Source: Rhizomys pruinosus (taxonomy: Eukaryota > Chordata > Mammalia > Rodentia > Spalacidae). From it: 64,000 nt of DNA. The stretch is taken from positions 1,911,575 through 1,975,574 of the forward strand of contig VZQC01006876.1 in assembly GCA_009823505.1 (NCBI GenBank). Reading direction: 5' to 3'. Shown piece after piece: positions 53,673 to 64,000 of the stretch; positions within the stretch are counted from its first letter, which is position 1; each line of letters opens with the position of its first letter. The position numbers and the translations under genes were made by a program. The notes below the pieces were generated by a model, which was not told the DNA's origin, did not search any database, and was given only the letters and a program-made list of their open reading frames with translations.

Positions 53673-54050
53673 TGATGGTTGGTTTCAAATGTCAATTTGT
53701 CTTAACCTAGACTCTTCTCTTGGGAAGACAAGTGTCTATTGAGGAATTAGCTACATCAGCTTGGCCTGCGTGTGTGTCTTCTGGGAAACTGTCTTGACTG
53801 ACCCGGCACTGTGGCGTCATTTCATGGGAAGGGCCCTGATTTGTAGAAAAGTGAAGAAAGCGGCTACGAGCATGTGAGCAGGAAGGCTCCACTTGGTGCT
53901 CTCTGTTCGCGACTGTGCATGTGACACGGCCAGCAGCTTGAGCTTCTGCCTTGACTTTCCCTCATTGATCTGGAACCGTAAGCGCAATAAACCCCTTTCC
54001 TCCTTCCTTCAGTCAGTGTTTTATCACAGCAACTGAAATGCACTTAGATC
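53673..54050 (+). mobile_element. ERVL/MLT2-like solo LTR, sense, old
   Basis: TGATGGTTGGTTTCAAATGT, ATTAGCTACATCAGCTTGGC, GTAAGCGCAATAAACCCC (polyadenylation signal), then TTTTATCACAGCAACTGAAA. Starts 59 bp after the ERVL-type element. Confidence 0.65.
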
Positions 54051-54120
54051 ACTGGATAAGTTTTGGGATCGTACCAAGGTCAATTCTATAGTTTTGCTAC
54101 TGTACTATATGGGAGCTTTT

Positions 54121-54341
54121 CAAAAATATTTTATGTATCATTTTTATTTTATGCATGTGAGTGCATTGCCTGCGTGGATATAAGTGCACCCATGTTATGC
54201 AATGCCCACAGAAGTCAGAAGAGGGCGTCAGATCCCCTGGAACATGGAGGTTGCTAGCCACCATGTGACTGCTGGGAATCAAACCCAGGTCTTCTGTAAG
54301 AGCAGCTAGTGCTCTTAACATGCTCAGCCATCTCTCCAGCC
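54121..54341 (-). mobile_element. B2-type SINE
   Basis: Flanked by CTATATGGGAGCTTTT and CTATATGGAACTTTT direct repeats. The right end is GCTCAGCCATCTCTCCAGCC. Confidence 0.92.
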
Positions 54342-54950
54342 CTATATGGAACTTTTTACCATGGTGCGGTATGAACTTCTCCTGGGGAGACAAACATTTA
54401 CTCCAGATAGGACAAAAATGACAGGCCAAACAAATGATTCCACCCAAGTCTAGCTTGGTGAAATGAATACTTTAATTGAGGTTGCTTACAGGAGCATGGG
54501 CGACATACAGACAGCTACATCAATATATATGCATCTCCCTCAGCAACTGTTAACTACCTACATATCCTTGGAGTAGGATCTCACGGGCTTCTTCCCCCAC
54601 AATGGAAAGTTAATGCACCAATCTCTTTGGGTAATCACAGCTGCTGACAGTTCAAGAGAGCAATGCCATGCCTGGAGGGCAGTGTTCTCCAACACATGGG
54701 GAAGGGCATATGACACTTGAGAATACATTCCAAACAAAGTTAAAATGAAAACCTTCAGCAAAGATCAAAAATATAACAAATAGTGTAGCCAAATGAGAGT
54801 CTGGCCCTGCTGTCTGTCTCAAACCACCAAGCTGGAAAAGGCTGCAGGGTGTGGAACTCCTCCCACAGACTCTAGGACTCAGTGACAAACATCCACTGGG
54901 CTGAGACCAAGCCAGTCAGAAGCTCAGTGGGATGCCCCACCATCCTCTAT
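54342..54950. other. Unassigned intronic sequence
   Basis: No repeat or gene recognised. Confidence 0.45.
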
Positions 54951-54969
54951 AAGGAATTACATTTCAGAA

Positions 54970-56933
54970 TTCAAAGAGATCTTCCCACTCACAATAGCCT
55001 CAAAAACAATAAAATACCTAGGAACAAACCTAACCAAAGACACCAAAGATCTCTACAACAAAAATTTTAAACCTTTAAAGAAAGAAATTGAAGAAGACAT
55101 CAGAAGATGGAAAAACCTCCCATGCTCATGGATTGGGAAAATTAAACATTGATAAAAATGTTCCATTCTCTCCAAAAACTCTTGTATAGATTTAAGCAAT
55201 CCCATCAAATCCCCAAGAGTTTCTTCACAGGCTTGGAAAAACAAAGTCCTTAAATTCATTGGAAAAACAAAAGACCCGAATAACCCAAAACACCCTGAAC
55301 GAAAAAGCTACACAGGGGGGATCTCTATACCAGACTTCAACACTATACAGGGCTATAGTCATAAAAACAGCTTGGTCATGGCACAAAAACAGACCTGTTG
55401 ACCAATGGAACAAAACCGAAGATCAACCTGAGCACACTAATTTCAGCCACCTCATAATTCTTTAAAAAGAAGCAACAGCTAGAGAAAATAACAACAAAGA
55501 ACAAAAAAAAAACTGGATCACCACTTATAGAAGAATGAAATTAACCCACCTTTGAGCCCTGTACAAAACTCAACTCCAGATAGATCAAAGACCTGTAACG
55601 TGGAAAACCCAAATCTCTAAGGCGATAGAAGAAGAAAATTGGCAGCAGACTTAAGCATAGGCATAGGAAAAGACTCCTAAATCCGACAGCAGCTGAGCAA
55701 GATTAAGGTCGACAATGACAAATGGAACCTCATTAAACTCTAAAGCTTCTGTACATCAAAAGGAAACAATCAAGGAAGTGAAGAGAAATCCCACAGAGTG
55801 GGAGGAAACCTTCACCACAGATACATTTGACAAAGTATTGATTTCCAGAATATATAAACTACTGAAAAAACAAAGAAGAAAGAAAACAAATGACCCACTC
55901 AATAGATGGAGCAAAGGAAACCATAACCACAAGATACATTTGACAAAGTATTGATTTCCAAATAAAAACTACTGAAACAACAAAAAGAAGGAAAGAAAAC
56001 AAAGACCCACTCAATAGATGGAGCAAAGAGGTGAACAGAGATTCACAAGTGGGAATTAGAGATGGCTGAGAGAAACACCTTAAGAAGTGTTCAACATCAC
56101 TAATCATTAGGGAATGCAATCAAAACCAATTTAAGATTCATCTTACTCCAATAGACTGGCTAGGATCAAGAAAAAAAATGATACCAAGTGCTGGAGAGAT
56201 TGTGGGGAAAGGGGACAACTTATCCACTGCTGGTGGGAATGTAATCCTGCAGCCACTATGGAAAGTATTGTGGAGAACCTTGGAAGATTGGATGAACTTG
56301 CCACCCGCCCCAGCCCTACCACTCCTAGGCATGTACCCTCAAGACTCACCCCACCACAGAGATACATGCACGGCCATGTTTATTTCAGCTCTCTTCACAA
56401 TAGCAAGGAGCTGGAACCAACCCAAATGCCCCTCAACTGATGAGTGGATAGAGAAAATGTGGTACATCTACACAATGGAGTTCTATGCAGCAGTAAAGAA
56501 AGACGGCATCATGAGCTTTGCAGGAAAATGGCTGGAGCTAGAGGACATCATGCTGAGTGAAGTAACACAGTCCCAGATAAACAAACGATGAATGGTATCC
56601 CTCATCTGTGGATGCTAGTGCCAATTACCTAGTTGTATTTCTTGTTCATGGCCCCTTGAGCTTTTGTCCAAAGCAGTTGGGAGTGATGCATATTGGAAAC
56701 AACAACAACAACAGAAAGGACTGCATCAAAGAACTGACTGAAACAGTGAACTTCTGCTCAAAACAGTGAACTTCCACATGGAGAATATTGAGAAAGACTG
56801 AGAAAGAGATGAAAAGCATGTTTGGCAGAATGTATGAGCTCTGGTGGGGTGGGGGGATGGGGGGACACGGGTCTAGATTTGATAAAAAATATATAAATAA
56901 ATGAATTAATTAAATTTTAAAAAAAGGAATTCC
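54970..56933 (+). pseudogene. 5'-truncated L1 (ORF2 3' half and 3' UTR), sense, with target duplication
   Basis: Target duplications AAGGAATTACATTTCAGAA (54951-54969) and AAGGAATTCCATTTCC + AGAA (56934-56953) flank it. Coding blocks appear in order but with frameshifts: LNEKATQGG, NLKLxxRSKT-type region, TFDKVLISRIYKLLKKQRRK, then the tail ALFTIARSWNQPKCPSTDEW, FYAAVKKDGIMSFAGKWLEL and a stop after NKR at about 56589-56591. An internal duplication covers 55813-56028. The 3' UTR includes (CAA)n near 56698 and a GTGGGGTGGGGGGATGGGGGG run at 56843-56863. Confidence 0.88.
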
Positions 56934-56953
56934 ATTTCCAGAAGCATTTCGGT

Positions 56954-57824
56954 TTCTTCCCACTGATTCCAGATGTGAGCCACACTGCCTCAAACATCTA
57001 CCGGCCAGAAACTACCAAGGCAAAGGTGTCAGCTCCTAGACTACCATCAGAGTCCAGCTATCCCAGGAGACCCCAGGCAACTGTAGAGGATAAAGCATCA
57101 GAAAGACTCTGCAGCTGGGATTCTCTGAGACCCTGCTCTCTCCAGGCTCAGCTTGTTTCTCCAGCTCTATGCCACCAATATGCCAGAACATCCAAGAGGG
57201 ATTGTTGCTGGCTTTCATGACAAAGCATATGCTATCTGCTGCTGTCCTAGAGCACCCTCCTCATGTCCAGTGGAATTGACACCCAGCTGGTTGGGCGGAT
57301 CCCACATTACAGAACCTTCCAGGACATTCCAGAACACACATACCACTGAGGTTGGGGGTATCTGTAGAAGTCTGAGGGTATACTGGCTTCATTCATTCCA
57401 GTGCTATCATCACTTAACCCTAGAGCCACAGAAACCAACAGGACAGAAAAGGTGTACAACTCAGAAGTCAAGCAAGAGTCATTTGGAAAGAATGACTCTT
57501 GTATCTCCTGAGTGTTTGGATCCTTCTTCAGTTCATGTGCTGCTCTACAACAACGTGTCTGCAGGAAGTATTTATTACTGCCCTTACGTGCCAGGAATAT
57601 CAACTCTCATAAAGCTTTCAAATATTTCGTTTAGAGATCTGAAGCCAGATGATCTGATTTATAAATGTATTAAAAGTCACTTGTGCCAAGGATCCAGTGG
57701 AAAGTCTTTCATCCACAAATGCTTTACATAGTGTCCAAGAACTACTTGGAAAACATACCACACTGTCTTTGGTAGGCAGCCCTAAGACATTTGCCACATA
57801 GATAAAGCTGGGTACTTGAGAAAG
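56954..57824 (+). other. Unassigned sequence with a 192-codon open frame
   Basis: This 870-bp stretch lies between two L1s and is not a repeat I recognise. The + frame 57153-57731 starts MFLQLYATNMPEHPRG and ends SGKSFIHKCFT. I see no domain, signal peptide or transmembrane segment, and the codon pattern is unremarkable. It could be chance, an old processed copy, or part of an unrecognised LTR element. I do not call it a gene. Confidence 0.3.
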
Positions 57825-59700
57825 TAAGATTTTTAAAAAAACCCTTTGAGAATCTAATACATGTATACAATGAAATATGATCAAATCAGCCCCCCTTACC
57901 ACCCTCCAACTACCTCATACTCCTCAACATTCCCCTCCCAACTTCATGTCTGTTTATACCCACTAGGTCTAGTTAGGCTGCCCATACGTGCATGATATGG
58001 GCCATCCACTTGGAGCATGGGAAACTTACCAATGGTCACATCCTCAACAAAGAATGATTCTCCTTCCCCCAGCAACTACCCACAGCTTTTCAGTACAAGG
58101 GGAGCCTGGAGATCCTCGGGTCCATCTATGCTACGATTTCGGACAGCTTGATGTTGTAGATCTTTTTCACAGCTACTGTGAGTTCATGAGTGTGATAGCC
58201 ATGTCGTATCTAAAAGACAGGATTTCCCAGCACCCTCCCTCTTACATTCTTTCTTCTTCTGCCCTTCAAAGTTCCCTGACACTTGGTGGTGTGGGGAGAG
58301 TTAATACAGATGTCCTGCTTAGGGCACTCAGTTCCTTATTCACTACTATGTTGCCCAGTTATGTATCACTCTGTTGCCTGCTGCAGGCCACTTCAGAAAA
58401 GAAGCAGCTCTGACCAAGGTCGAGAGCAGCCCAGGTCTGTGGGGATGATCATAAATATTTAGAAAGCAATTTGACAACACAGACATTTAGCAAAATAATA
58501 CCAGGTTCACCCTAAGACCTATAACCACCTCAACCTCCACCAGGATTACAGTACCAAGCATGACATTCTTCCCTGTGGAGCAGGTCTCAAATCCAATCAG
58601 AAAGCAGTTAGTTAATTACTCCTTAACAGTCATGCCACTATTGTGCCAGTAGGTACGCCTTGCATAGCAAAGGTCAGTATTATAGCATGTGGGGTCCAGA
58701 GCTGGATAAGACCCTTGATGTCCTCTCTCCCCCTGCAGCCTACATAGCCTCTTCCATCCCTATGAAAGCTAGTCTGCGGGGAGGGAGTTTCCCAGTCAGT
58801 CTGAGTTTGGTCACTGTTCTGCACTGTTCTGCAGTCAAACTGTTTGGTGTCTTCAGCAACAAGGTCTTGTTGTTTAGTTACGTTGGGAAACCAGGGACAT
58901 GCCAATAGCCTGTGTCACTTTGGAGAGCTCTGGGACCTTCCTGACCAACAACTGATAGAGACGTATCCCATGTCTTATACTGTGGTTTACATTTAATATC
59001 CTGTGTCTTCTGAGAGACACAGTATCCACCAATGCAGAGTAGTTCTGTTGGAACTCTTCTTTTTTTAAGGTTGTACTTTCAAATAAGCTTCCTAACTAGT
59101 GGGTTTCTATAAGGCTTTTTCATACATTCTTAATTTTGGTTAACTCAGCCACTACCCCTTCCTCCATCCCATCCCTGACTAATCCTTTAACCCTCAGTAT
59201 TCCCTCCCCTCTTCTTTCATTTTATGGGTGTTCTACTGTTCCTCTGCTTATTTATTGGACAGGTTATGGAATAGCAGGCATCCATATGACTGTTCATAGC
59301 CCCTTCCTTTGTGCTAGTCTTCCCCTTCACCCCGATATCCCCCACACTCCCAGCCTCCTTCTTAAAAATTTATCTACTTATTTTTATTTTATGTGTATGA
59401 GTGTTTTGTCTACATGTATGTAAGTGTACCCATATTGTACAATGCCCATGAAAGCCAGAAGAGGGTGTCAGATGCCCTGGGACTGGAGTTAAAGACAGGT
59501 GTTAGCCATCATGTAGGAAACAAAACCTGGGTCCTCCTAGAAGAGCAACCAGTGTTCCTAACCAATGTGCCATCTCTCCAGCCCACACCGCCCCCCTTTG
59601 ATTAAGCCTTTTTGCCATCAGTATTACAACTCGCTACTTTTGTTTTACCTATACTCTACTATCCCTTAACTTGTCATTCTCTCCCTCCAAAAAAGTCCAT
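57825..59700 (-). mobile_element. L1 3' UTR (Lx-like), antisense, with a B2 inside
   Basis: The left end has AACCCTTTGAGAATCTAATA, then GCCCATACGTGCATGATATG, CAACTACCCACAGC, CTGTGAGTTCATGAGTG, CCAATCAGAAAGCAGTTAG and a pyrimidine-rich part (59150-59360, 59586-59700). It is the longest copy of this 3' UTR type after the one at 39698. Confidence 0.75.
59363..59585 (-). mobile_element. B2-type SINE
   Basis: Right end GTGCCATCTCTCCAGCCC; left A/T-rich tail ATTTTTATTTTATGTGTATG. It interrupts the L1 3' UTR. Confidence 0.88.
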
Positions 59701-59721
59701 TTTGTGAGAAAACAATTCTTT

Positions 59722-59925
59722 AAATCAGTGGTTCTTCAGGAGGGGTAATGACTAATTACTTTAGCAGTACATGAATACATGCTGGACTGTCACAACTGGA
59801 AGGGATTGGGAATGTTTCTGTATAAGGGTAGCAACAGGGATGCTGATAGACATCCTGGCGCACAAAAGATTATCTGCAACAAAATGACAGTAATCATAGG
59901 TTGGGCAACTCTGCTTTTGGTTCTC
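59722..59925 (+). repeat. hAT-Charlie-type MITE fossil
   Basis: AATCAGTGGTTCTTCAGG, TGTCACAACTGGAAGGGATT, GCAACAGGGATGCTGATAGA and CATCCTGGCGCACAAAAG, then AATGACAGTAATCATAGG, follow a known mammalian hAT MITE layout. The 5' CAGTGGTTCT is the terminal repeat. Confidence 0.65.
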
Positions 59926-60251
59926 AAGGAATTTATTTAAATACCCTGAGTGTTCACTATTTAAACAGTGACTGGGACTCCAGCATATATTAAGACATGA
60001 CACCCATGATACACCTGCCAGAAAAATTGCATGTATCCACTCAATGTAATACAGAGCATGCCAAGAGCCTGAACGGAAACATGACTAAATTCGGGGTGTA
60101 AGTATGAGGATGGGACTGAGAGATGGGGAGGAAGTGATGTCACGTTTCCCGAGAAGTCTGTAGACTGTTTATTGATACTCAAAGATATCACTCTCGAATA
60201 TAAATTTGAGGAAATTGCTGGGGAAGCTCAGAAAATCCATAAATACTTTTA

Positions 60252-60511
60252 TTTTTTTATCTTTTTTTAAATGTTTTTTAATTTTATTTATTTTTGTGTG
60301 TACGAATGTACTGTCTGCATGTAGGTCTGTGCACCCGTGTCGTGCAATGCCGCGGAGGTCAGAAGAGGGTGTCGGATTCCCCTGGAACTGGAGTTCTCCT
60401 GGAATTGGAGTTACAGACAGTTCTCAGCCGCCACGTGGATGCCAGGGATCGAACCCGGGTCCTCCTCAAGAGCAGTCAGTGCTCTTAACCGCTAGGCTAT
60501 CTCTCCAGCCC
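60252..60511 (-). mobile_element. B2-variant SINE (two body units), young
   Basis: Perfect 15-bp target duplication CCATAAATACTTTTA (60237-60251 and 60512-60526). Two 18-bp units. Head GGGCTGGAGAGATAGCCTAG on minus. Confidence 0.95.
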
Positions 60512-60631
60512 CCATAAATACTTTTAAAACAACCTTTCTGTTTCCATACACATTTCCTTGGAGAAAGGAGACAAGCGGCCTACTGCTCGCTTTGTGACTA
60601 TGTTTCTTATTAGATTATCATTTTAATTTTT

Positions 60632-60852
60632 AAAAAATATTTATATTTTATTTTATGTGTATGTGTGTATTGCCTTCAAGCATATAAATGCATCATGTCG
60701 TGCAATGCCCACAGAGGAGAGAAAAGGGCATATGAGCCCCTGGAATTGGAGTTTAAATAGTTGTTTGCCACCATGTGGATGCTGGGAATCAAACCCCAGT
60801 CTTCTGAAAGAATAGCCAGTACTCTTAACTGCTGAGCCATCTCTCCAGCTCA
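60632..60852 (-). mobile_element. B2-type SINE
   Basis: Right end ACTGCTGAGCCATCTCTCCAG; one CCTGGAATTGGAGTTTAAAT unit; T-rich left tail. Confidence 0.9.
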
Positions 60853-61296
60853 AAGATGATTTTTTTAAACAATGGCTTTCTTTTTTAAAAACAACATTGT
60901 TCTAACACCAGGAAAAGGCTTTATTTCTTCCTCTTCTTCTTCTTTATGTATAGTTTTAACATATTGATAAGCATTTGATACAATTCTGTAGCTACTAACT
61001 GAACAATACATAACTTTTTTGGCCTCCAATGGCAATTTAAATGTATGCACCATTTTGAGGGTGCACTTTCCTAAACATCTGTTCTTAATTGGTCTCTGTT
61101 ATATTTTCACCGTTGAATGCCAGGGGTTCAGTAGGAACAGCTGTCACCTTACTCTCTGCCACTGTTTTCCAATCTGAGAGAAGCCCAGCGTGAAAATGCT
61201 TAGGAAGAAGTCACATGAGCATAAGAGAAAAAGGAGATAGTCCCTAAGAAAATTAGGCAGCAAACTGAAGGAAATTATCAGAAGTGTGCCTGTGTT
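60853..61296. other. Unassigned intronic sequence
   Basis: No gene or repeat recognised; a (CTT)n stretch lies near 60925-60945. Confidence 0.45.
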
Positions 61297-61318
61297 AGAT
61301 GTGCAAAGCTGGGATTGT

Positions 61319-61451
61319 TGGGGCTGGAGAGATGGCCTAGCAGTTAAGAGCACCGACTGCTCTTGCAGAGGACCCAGGTTCAATCCCCAGCACCCACATG
61401 GCGGCTGAGAACCTTCTCTAACTCCAGTTCCAGNAAAAAAAAAAAAAAAAA
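61319..61451 (+). mobile_element. B2-variant SINE cut short at its body unit, with A tail and one N
   Basis: GGGGCTGGAGAGATGGCCTA to TAACTCCAGTTCCAG, then N at 61434, then poly-A. Direct repeats of 22 bp with two mismatches flank it (61297-61318, 61452-61473; core AGATGTGCAA). The 3' half is missing. Confidence 0.9.
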
Positions 61452-61744
61452 AGATGTGCAAGGCTGGAATTGTCAAGGGATTGTTTCCACCACCAACACT
61501 ACAGGCGATGAAGGGCCTCTCAGGGCAGCTGTATAGATCTTAAAACTGCCTGGAACATCAGCTGGGGGCACACAGCTAAGCTGAGATGTTAATCAATTGT
61601 GAAATAGAATTAGCTGATGTCACATTCTTGCACAGGAAGTATTCTAGGCAATCTTAAAAATACAATTAACATACATATTTTGTGATTTGTTTATTGATTA
61701 CCACTGCACAATACTTAGGAAACAGTACAGTGGTTTTGTTGGTG

Positions 61745-61910
61745 CTTTAGATAACTGAGTTTAGAACTTGACTTTGGCATTTTCGAGTGCTGGGAGATCT
61801 GGGCCAGTTAAACACAACCTTTCTGAGTCACTATTCTGTCACCCATAAAATGAGGGAAATCATACCTATTTCTCAAGAGTATTCTTTCATTGAGCAGTCT
61901 GAATCCTGTT
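61745..61910 (+). repeat. MIR fossil
   Basis: CTGGGCCAGTTAAACACAAC, CCTTTCTGAGTCACTATTCT, GTCACCCATAAAATGAGGG and AAATCATACCTATTTCTCAA keep the MIR core order. Confidence 0.65.
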
Positions 61911-61957
61911 GGGAAAGCAGAAACTATATCAGTTAGTGTTAACATAAATAAGCTAGT

Positions 61958-62190
61958 ATGGGGACTTGATAAATTGCTCAGCAGTTAAAGGGCACTGGTT
62001 GCTCTTGTCAAAGGCCCAGGTTCAAATCCCAACACCCACATGGCAACTAACAACCATCTATAACTCCAGTTCTCAAAGGATGTGATTTCCTCTTCTGGCT
62101 TCCTAGGGCTTTGTATGACATAGGTGCACTTACATAAATGCAGGCATAACACTCACACATAAAATAAAAATAAGTTTAAAAAAATAATGT
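61958..62190 (+). mobile_element. B2-type SINE
   Basis: GGGGACTTGATAAATTGCTC, CAGGTTCAAATCCCAACACC, CATAACACTCACACATAAAA and TAAAAATAAGTTTAAAAAAA. Confidence 0.87.
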
Positions 62191-62570
62191 AAGGAATTTG
62201 TTAATCAGTCATTGGAAAAAAAACTAAAAGAGCAAAATAACCTAAGAAAAGTCACCACCATGAGAGTGAGAAACCCAGGGGCAGAGGCTGAGTGTGTGAA
62301 AACCTGGACTCTTGAAAGATGGACCTGGTGGGCCTAAGGCAGACTGCAGAAAAAGGGGTAACCACTTCTGGGGTACCATTCTTGCAGAAGCCTAAGAACC
62401 CACAGAGCTAAGCCTAGCTGGTTCCAGGAAGGTGCAAGAAAGACCCCCACTGGAACCACTTCCTACTACAGGATGCTGAGCCATCACTGGTGACACTGTC
62501 ATCACATACAGAAAAGGCATGGCTATTCGCTGGCTCCAGACTCACTCTAGCCACTCCCCCCCCCTTTTTT
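62191..62570. other. Unassigned intronic sequence
   Basis: No gene or repeat recognised. Confidence 0.45.
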
Positions 62571-62721
62571 GTTTGGTCTTTTTGAGACAGCATCTCCCTG
62601 TAGCCCAAGCTAGCCTGGAACTCAATATGTAGACCAGGCTGGCCTGGAACTCATACAGATACGCCTCCCTCTGCCTCCCAAGTGCTGGGATTAAAGGCGT
62701 GTGCCACCACACCAGCTAGCC
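62571..62721 (-). mobile_element. B1 SINE
   Basis: TTTGAGACAGCATCTCCCTG, GACCAGGCTGGCCTGGAACT, TGGGATTAAAGGCGTGTGCC, ACCACACCAGC. Confidence 0.95.
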
Positions 62722-63104
62722 CTCTTGACTACAGATGGCAAAGGAAAATGATGGCAGAGAGGCAGCCTAACAAAGCAAAGTACAGAAGATTGGATTTGGA
62801 ACTGAGGTATGGATAGCTTAATAAATGACACATATTCTGATTGATTATTGCATTTGTGGGATGCCTCCAAAGTGTCAGAGGAGCTGAGTCAGTGCCCTCA
62901 ACCACCAGGCCATCTCTCCAGCCCAAGAGAGACCTTCCTTACAGTTGGCTATCCTCCCTTTGGCTCCATGGGCAGCAAAATGGAAAAGGAAATGGAAAAT
63001 AAACAGCAACAACAACAACAACAAAAATAGCTCCTTCCTGTAAGGGATCTAAGTTTACATTAAGTGCTGGAGAGTTAAGTCCCATAGCAAAGTACAAAGT
63101 AATA
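62722..63104. other. Unassigned, with a B2 5' fragment at 62868-62923 and (CAA)n
   Basis: 62868-62923 (minus) ends CCAGGCCATCTCTCCAGCCC, a short B2 head. (CAA)n lies at 63003-63026. Otherwise unique. Confidence 0.6.
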
Positions 63105-63434
63105 CAGTTGGCCTTCCGTACCTGCAGGAGCCACATCCTCAGAGTCAACCAAACACAGAACTAAAGTATTTGAGGAAAAAAAATCACATCTGTATTATTC
63201 ACATCTGTATTAAGGCTTCTTCCCTTGTCACTACTCCTTAGATGATACATTATAGCAGTGATTCACACAGATTTGCCTCGTATCAGCTATTATAAGTCAT
63301 TTAGGGATGATTTAAAACACACAGGAAGATGAGCCACACGAATATGACATTTTACATCAGGAACTTGAGTGCCTGTGGATTTGGGTAGATGTGAGGGATC
63401 CTGGGTTCCCCATGGATACTGAAGGCTAACTATA
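63105..63434. mobile_element. Tigger/MER2-like MITE, nearly complete
   Basis: It begins CAGTTGGCCTTCCGTACCTG right after TA and ends CCATGGATACTGAAGGCTAA, then CTATA. The terminal inverted repeats are recognisable, and the interior (GATGATTTAAAACACACAGG, GACTT/ACTTGAGTGCCTGTGG) follows the pogo-type MITE layout. Confidence 0.8.
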
Positions 63435-64000
63435 CATACTTACACAGTTTAAAGAGTACATCAGACACAACCATTTAATGAGTTGAAAGAAACTAAAGAC
63501 TTTCCAAGACTATCAGGAAACCATCAAAAAAGATGAACATGAGCTAGCAGCATTTGAAATGCACCAGAGTACATGAGCGAGTCATAGGTGTAGAAATTTA
63601 CTGGTGGGTATGTTGCCACCTGGCCTCAAGGACTCCACCGTGGAGTATAAGGATGAGGAATAGTAGCTGTGTCTTCATTCTGATTCATAGATGAACCACT
63701 GGGGCCATTTAGATAAGCAGAGTATATGTGTAAAATGCATAATCTTCATAGTCCCCCCATCTGGTTTAATGTAATACCTTCCATAGAGTAGAATATTGGG
63801 AGGGGAAATATTTCATTGAATGAGATAGGATGGCATATGATAAAGTAGCATTGTGAGGGGGGTCTTAATGGACTAGACATCTGCATACAACTATCTTCAT
63901 TACAATAATCAGCACTTTATGGAATGGGTTGCACTAACAGCAGGCAATTTTAAGCTCAGGAGTACAGAAACCAAAATAATTCAAGCAATGATTTAAACAT
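63435..64000. other. Unassigned to window end
   Basis: No gene or repeat recognised. No LY86 exon seen. Confidence 0.45.

Larger units (their letters stand above)
15898..64000 (+). other. LY86 intron 1 (whole or large part)
   Basis: I looked on the + strand for the next LY86 exon, expected to start with the Asp-Pro-Leu-Gln-Asp-Phe-Gly stretch and to carry a Cys-Ser-Lys-Gln motif. I also looked for the later exons. Nothing fits. LY86 is known to span tens of kb in mammals, so a first intron of more than 48 kb is plausible. Most L1 pieces in it lie antisense to the gene. This is inference from the absence of exons. Confidence 0.55.

Noticed and set aside
54554..54888. Overlapping minus-strand frames in unassigned sequence
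   Set aside because: Short, no motif, no conservation evidence; chance level for this composition.

Overview
This is nuclear DNA from a muroid rodent. The window is dense with rodent-lineage retroposons: B1 (7SL-derived), B2/B3/B4 and ID-like tRNA-derived SINEs, murid-type L1 with long Lx-like 3' UTRs, and ERVL/MaLR-type LTRs. Beneath these lie older mammalian layers (MIR, L2, MER5-like hAT, Tigger). The B2 variant, with a body tandem of about 18 bp, is not the common Mus B2 consensus, so I would not assign it to Mus musculus. The exact species cannot be fixed from this window. There are no bacterial-style operons, CRISPR arrays or phage genes, and almost every long open frame lies in a repeat.

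One real protein-coding gene is visible, and it is short because it is a first exon. Positions 15762-15897 (+) encode 45 residues that I recognise as the start of LY86 (MD-1), the secreted lipid-binding partner of RP105/CD180. The exon has a signal peptide, the WPTHIAC and YQSC landmarks, and a GTAAGG splice donor after the first base of the next codon. I found none of the later LY86 exons on the + strand. I therefore read 1-15.7 kb as 5' flank with the promoter just upstream of the ATG, and 15.9-64 kb as intron 1, wholly or in large part.

Layout. 1-5.1 kb: a + strand L1 tail, then an antisense L1 riddled with SINEs, including a B2 / tRNA-Gly-like / B1 composite. 5.1-9.2 kb: MaLR-like LTR, MIR and L2 fossils, SINEs. 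9.2-13.2 kb: two L1 3' UTRs facing each other. 13.2-15.1 kb: MaLR, ancient L1, MER5-like element. 15.1-15.9 kb: LY86 promoter and exon 1. 16-36 kb: SINE-rich intron with a 57-bp minisatellite, a solo ERVL-type LTR, an LTR nested in a Tigger element, and antisense L1 fragments. 37-39 kb: sense L1 3' half. 39.7-45.5 kb: an antisense L1 reaching into its 5' UTR but lacking the reverse-transcriptase core. 47-54 kb: a solo LTR, a complete 1984-bp non-autonomous ERVL-type element with target duplication and Leu-type primer site, and another LTR. 55-57 kb: sense L1 with a clear target duplication. 57.8-59.7 kb: antisense L1 3' UTR. 59.7-64 kb: hAT fossil, several B2 copies, and an almost complete Tigger/MER2-like MITE.

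All family names come from my recognition of the sequence, not from a database search. Boundaries of old repeats are approximate.
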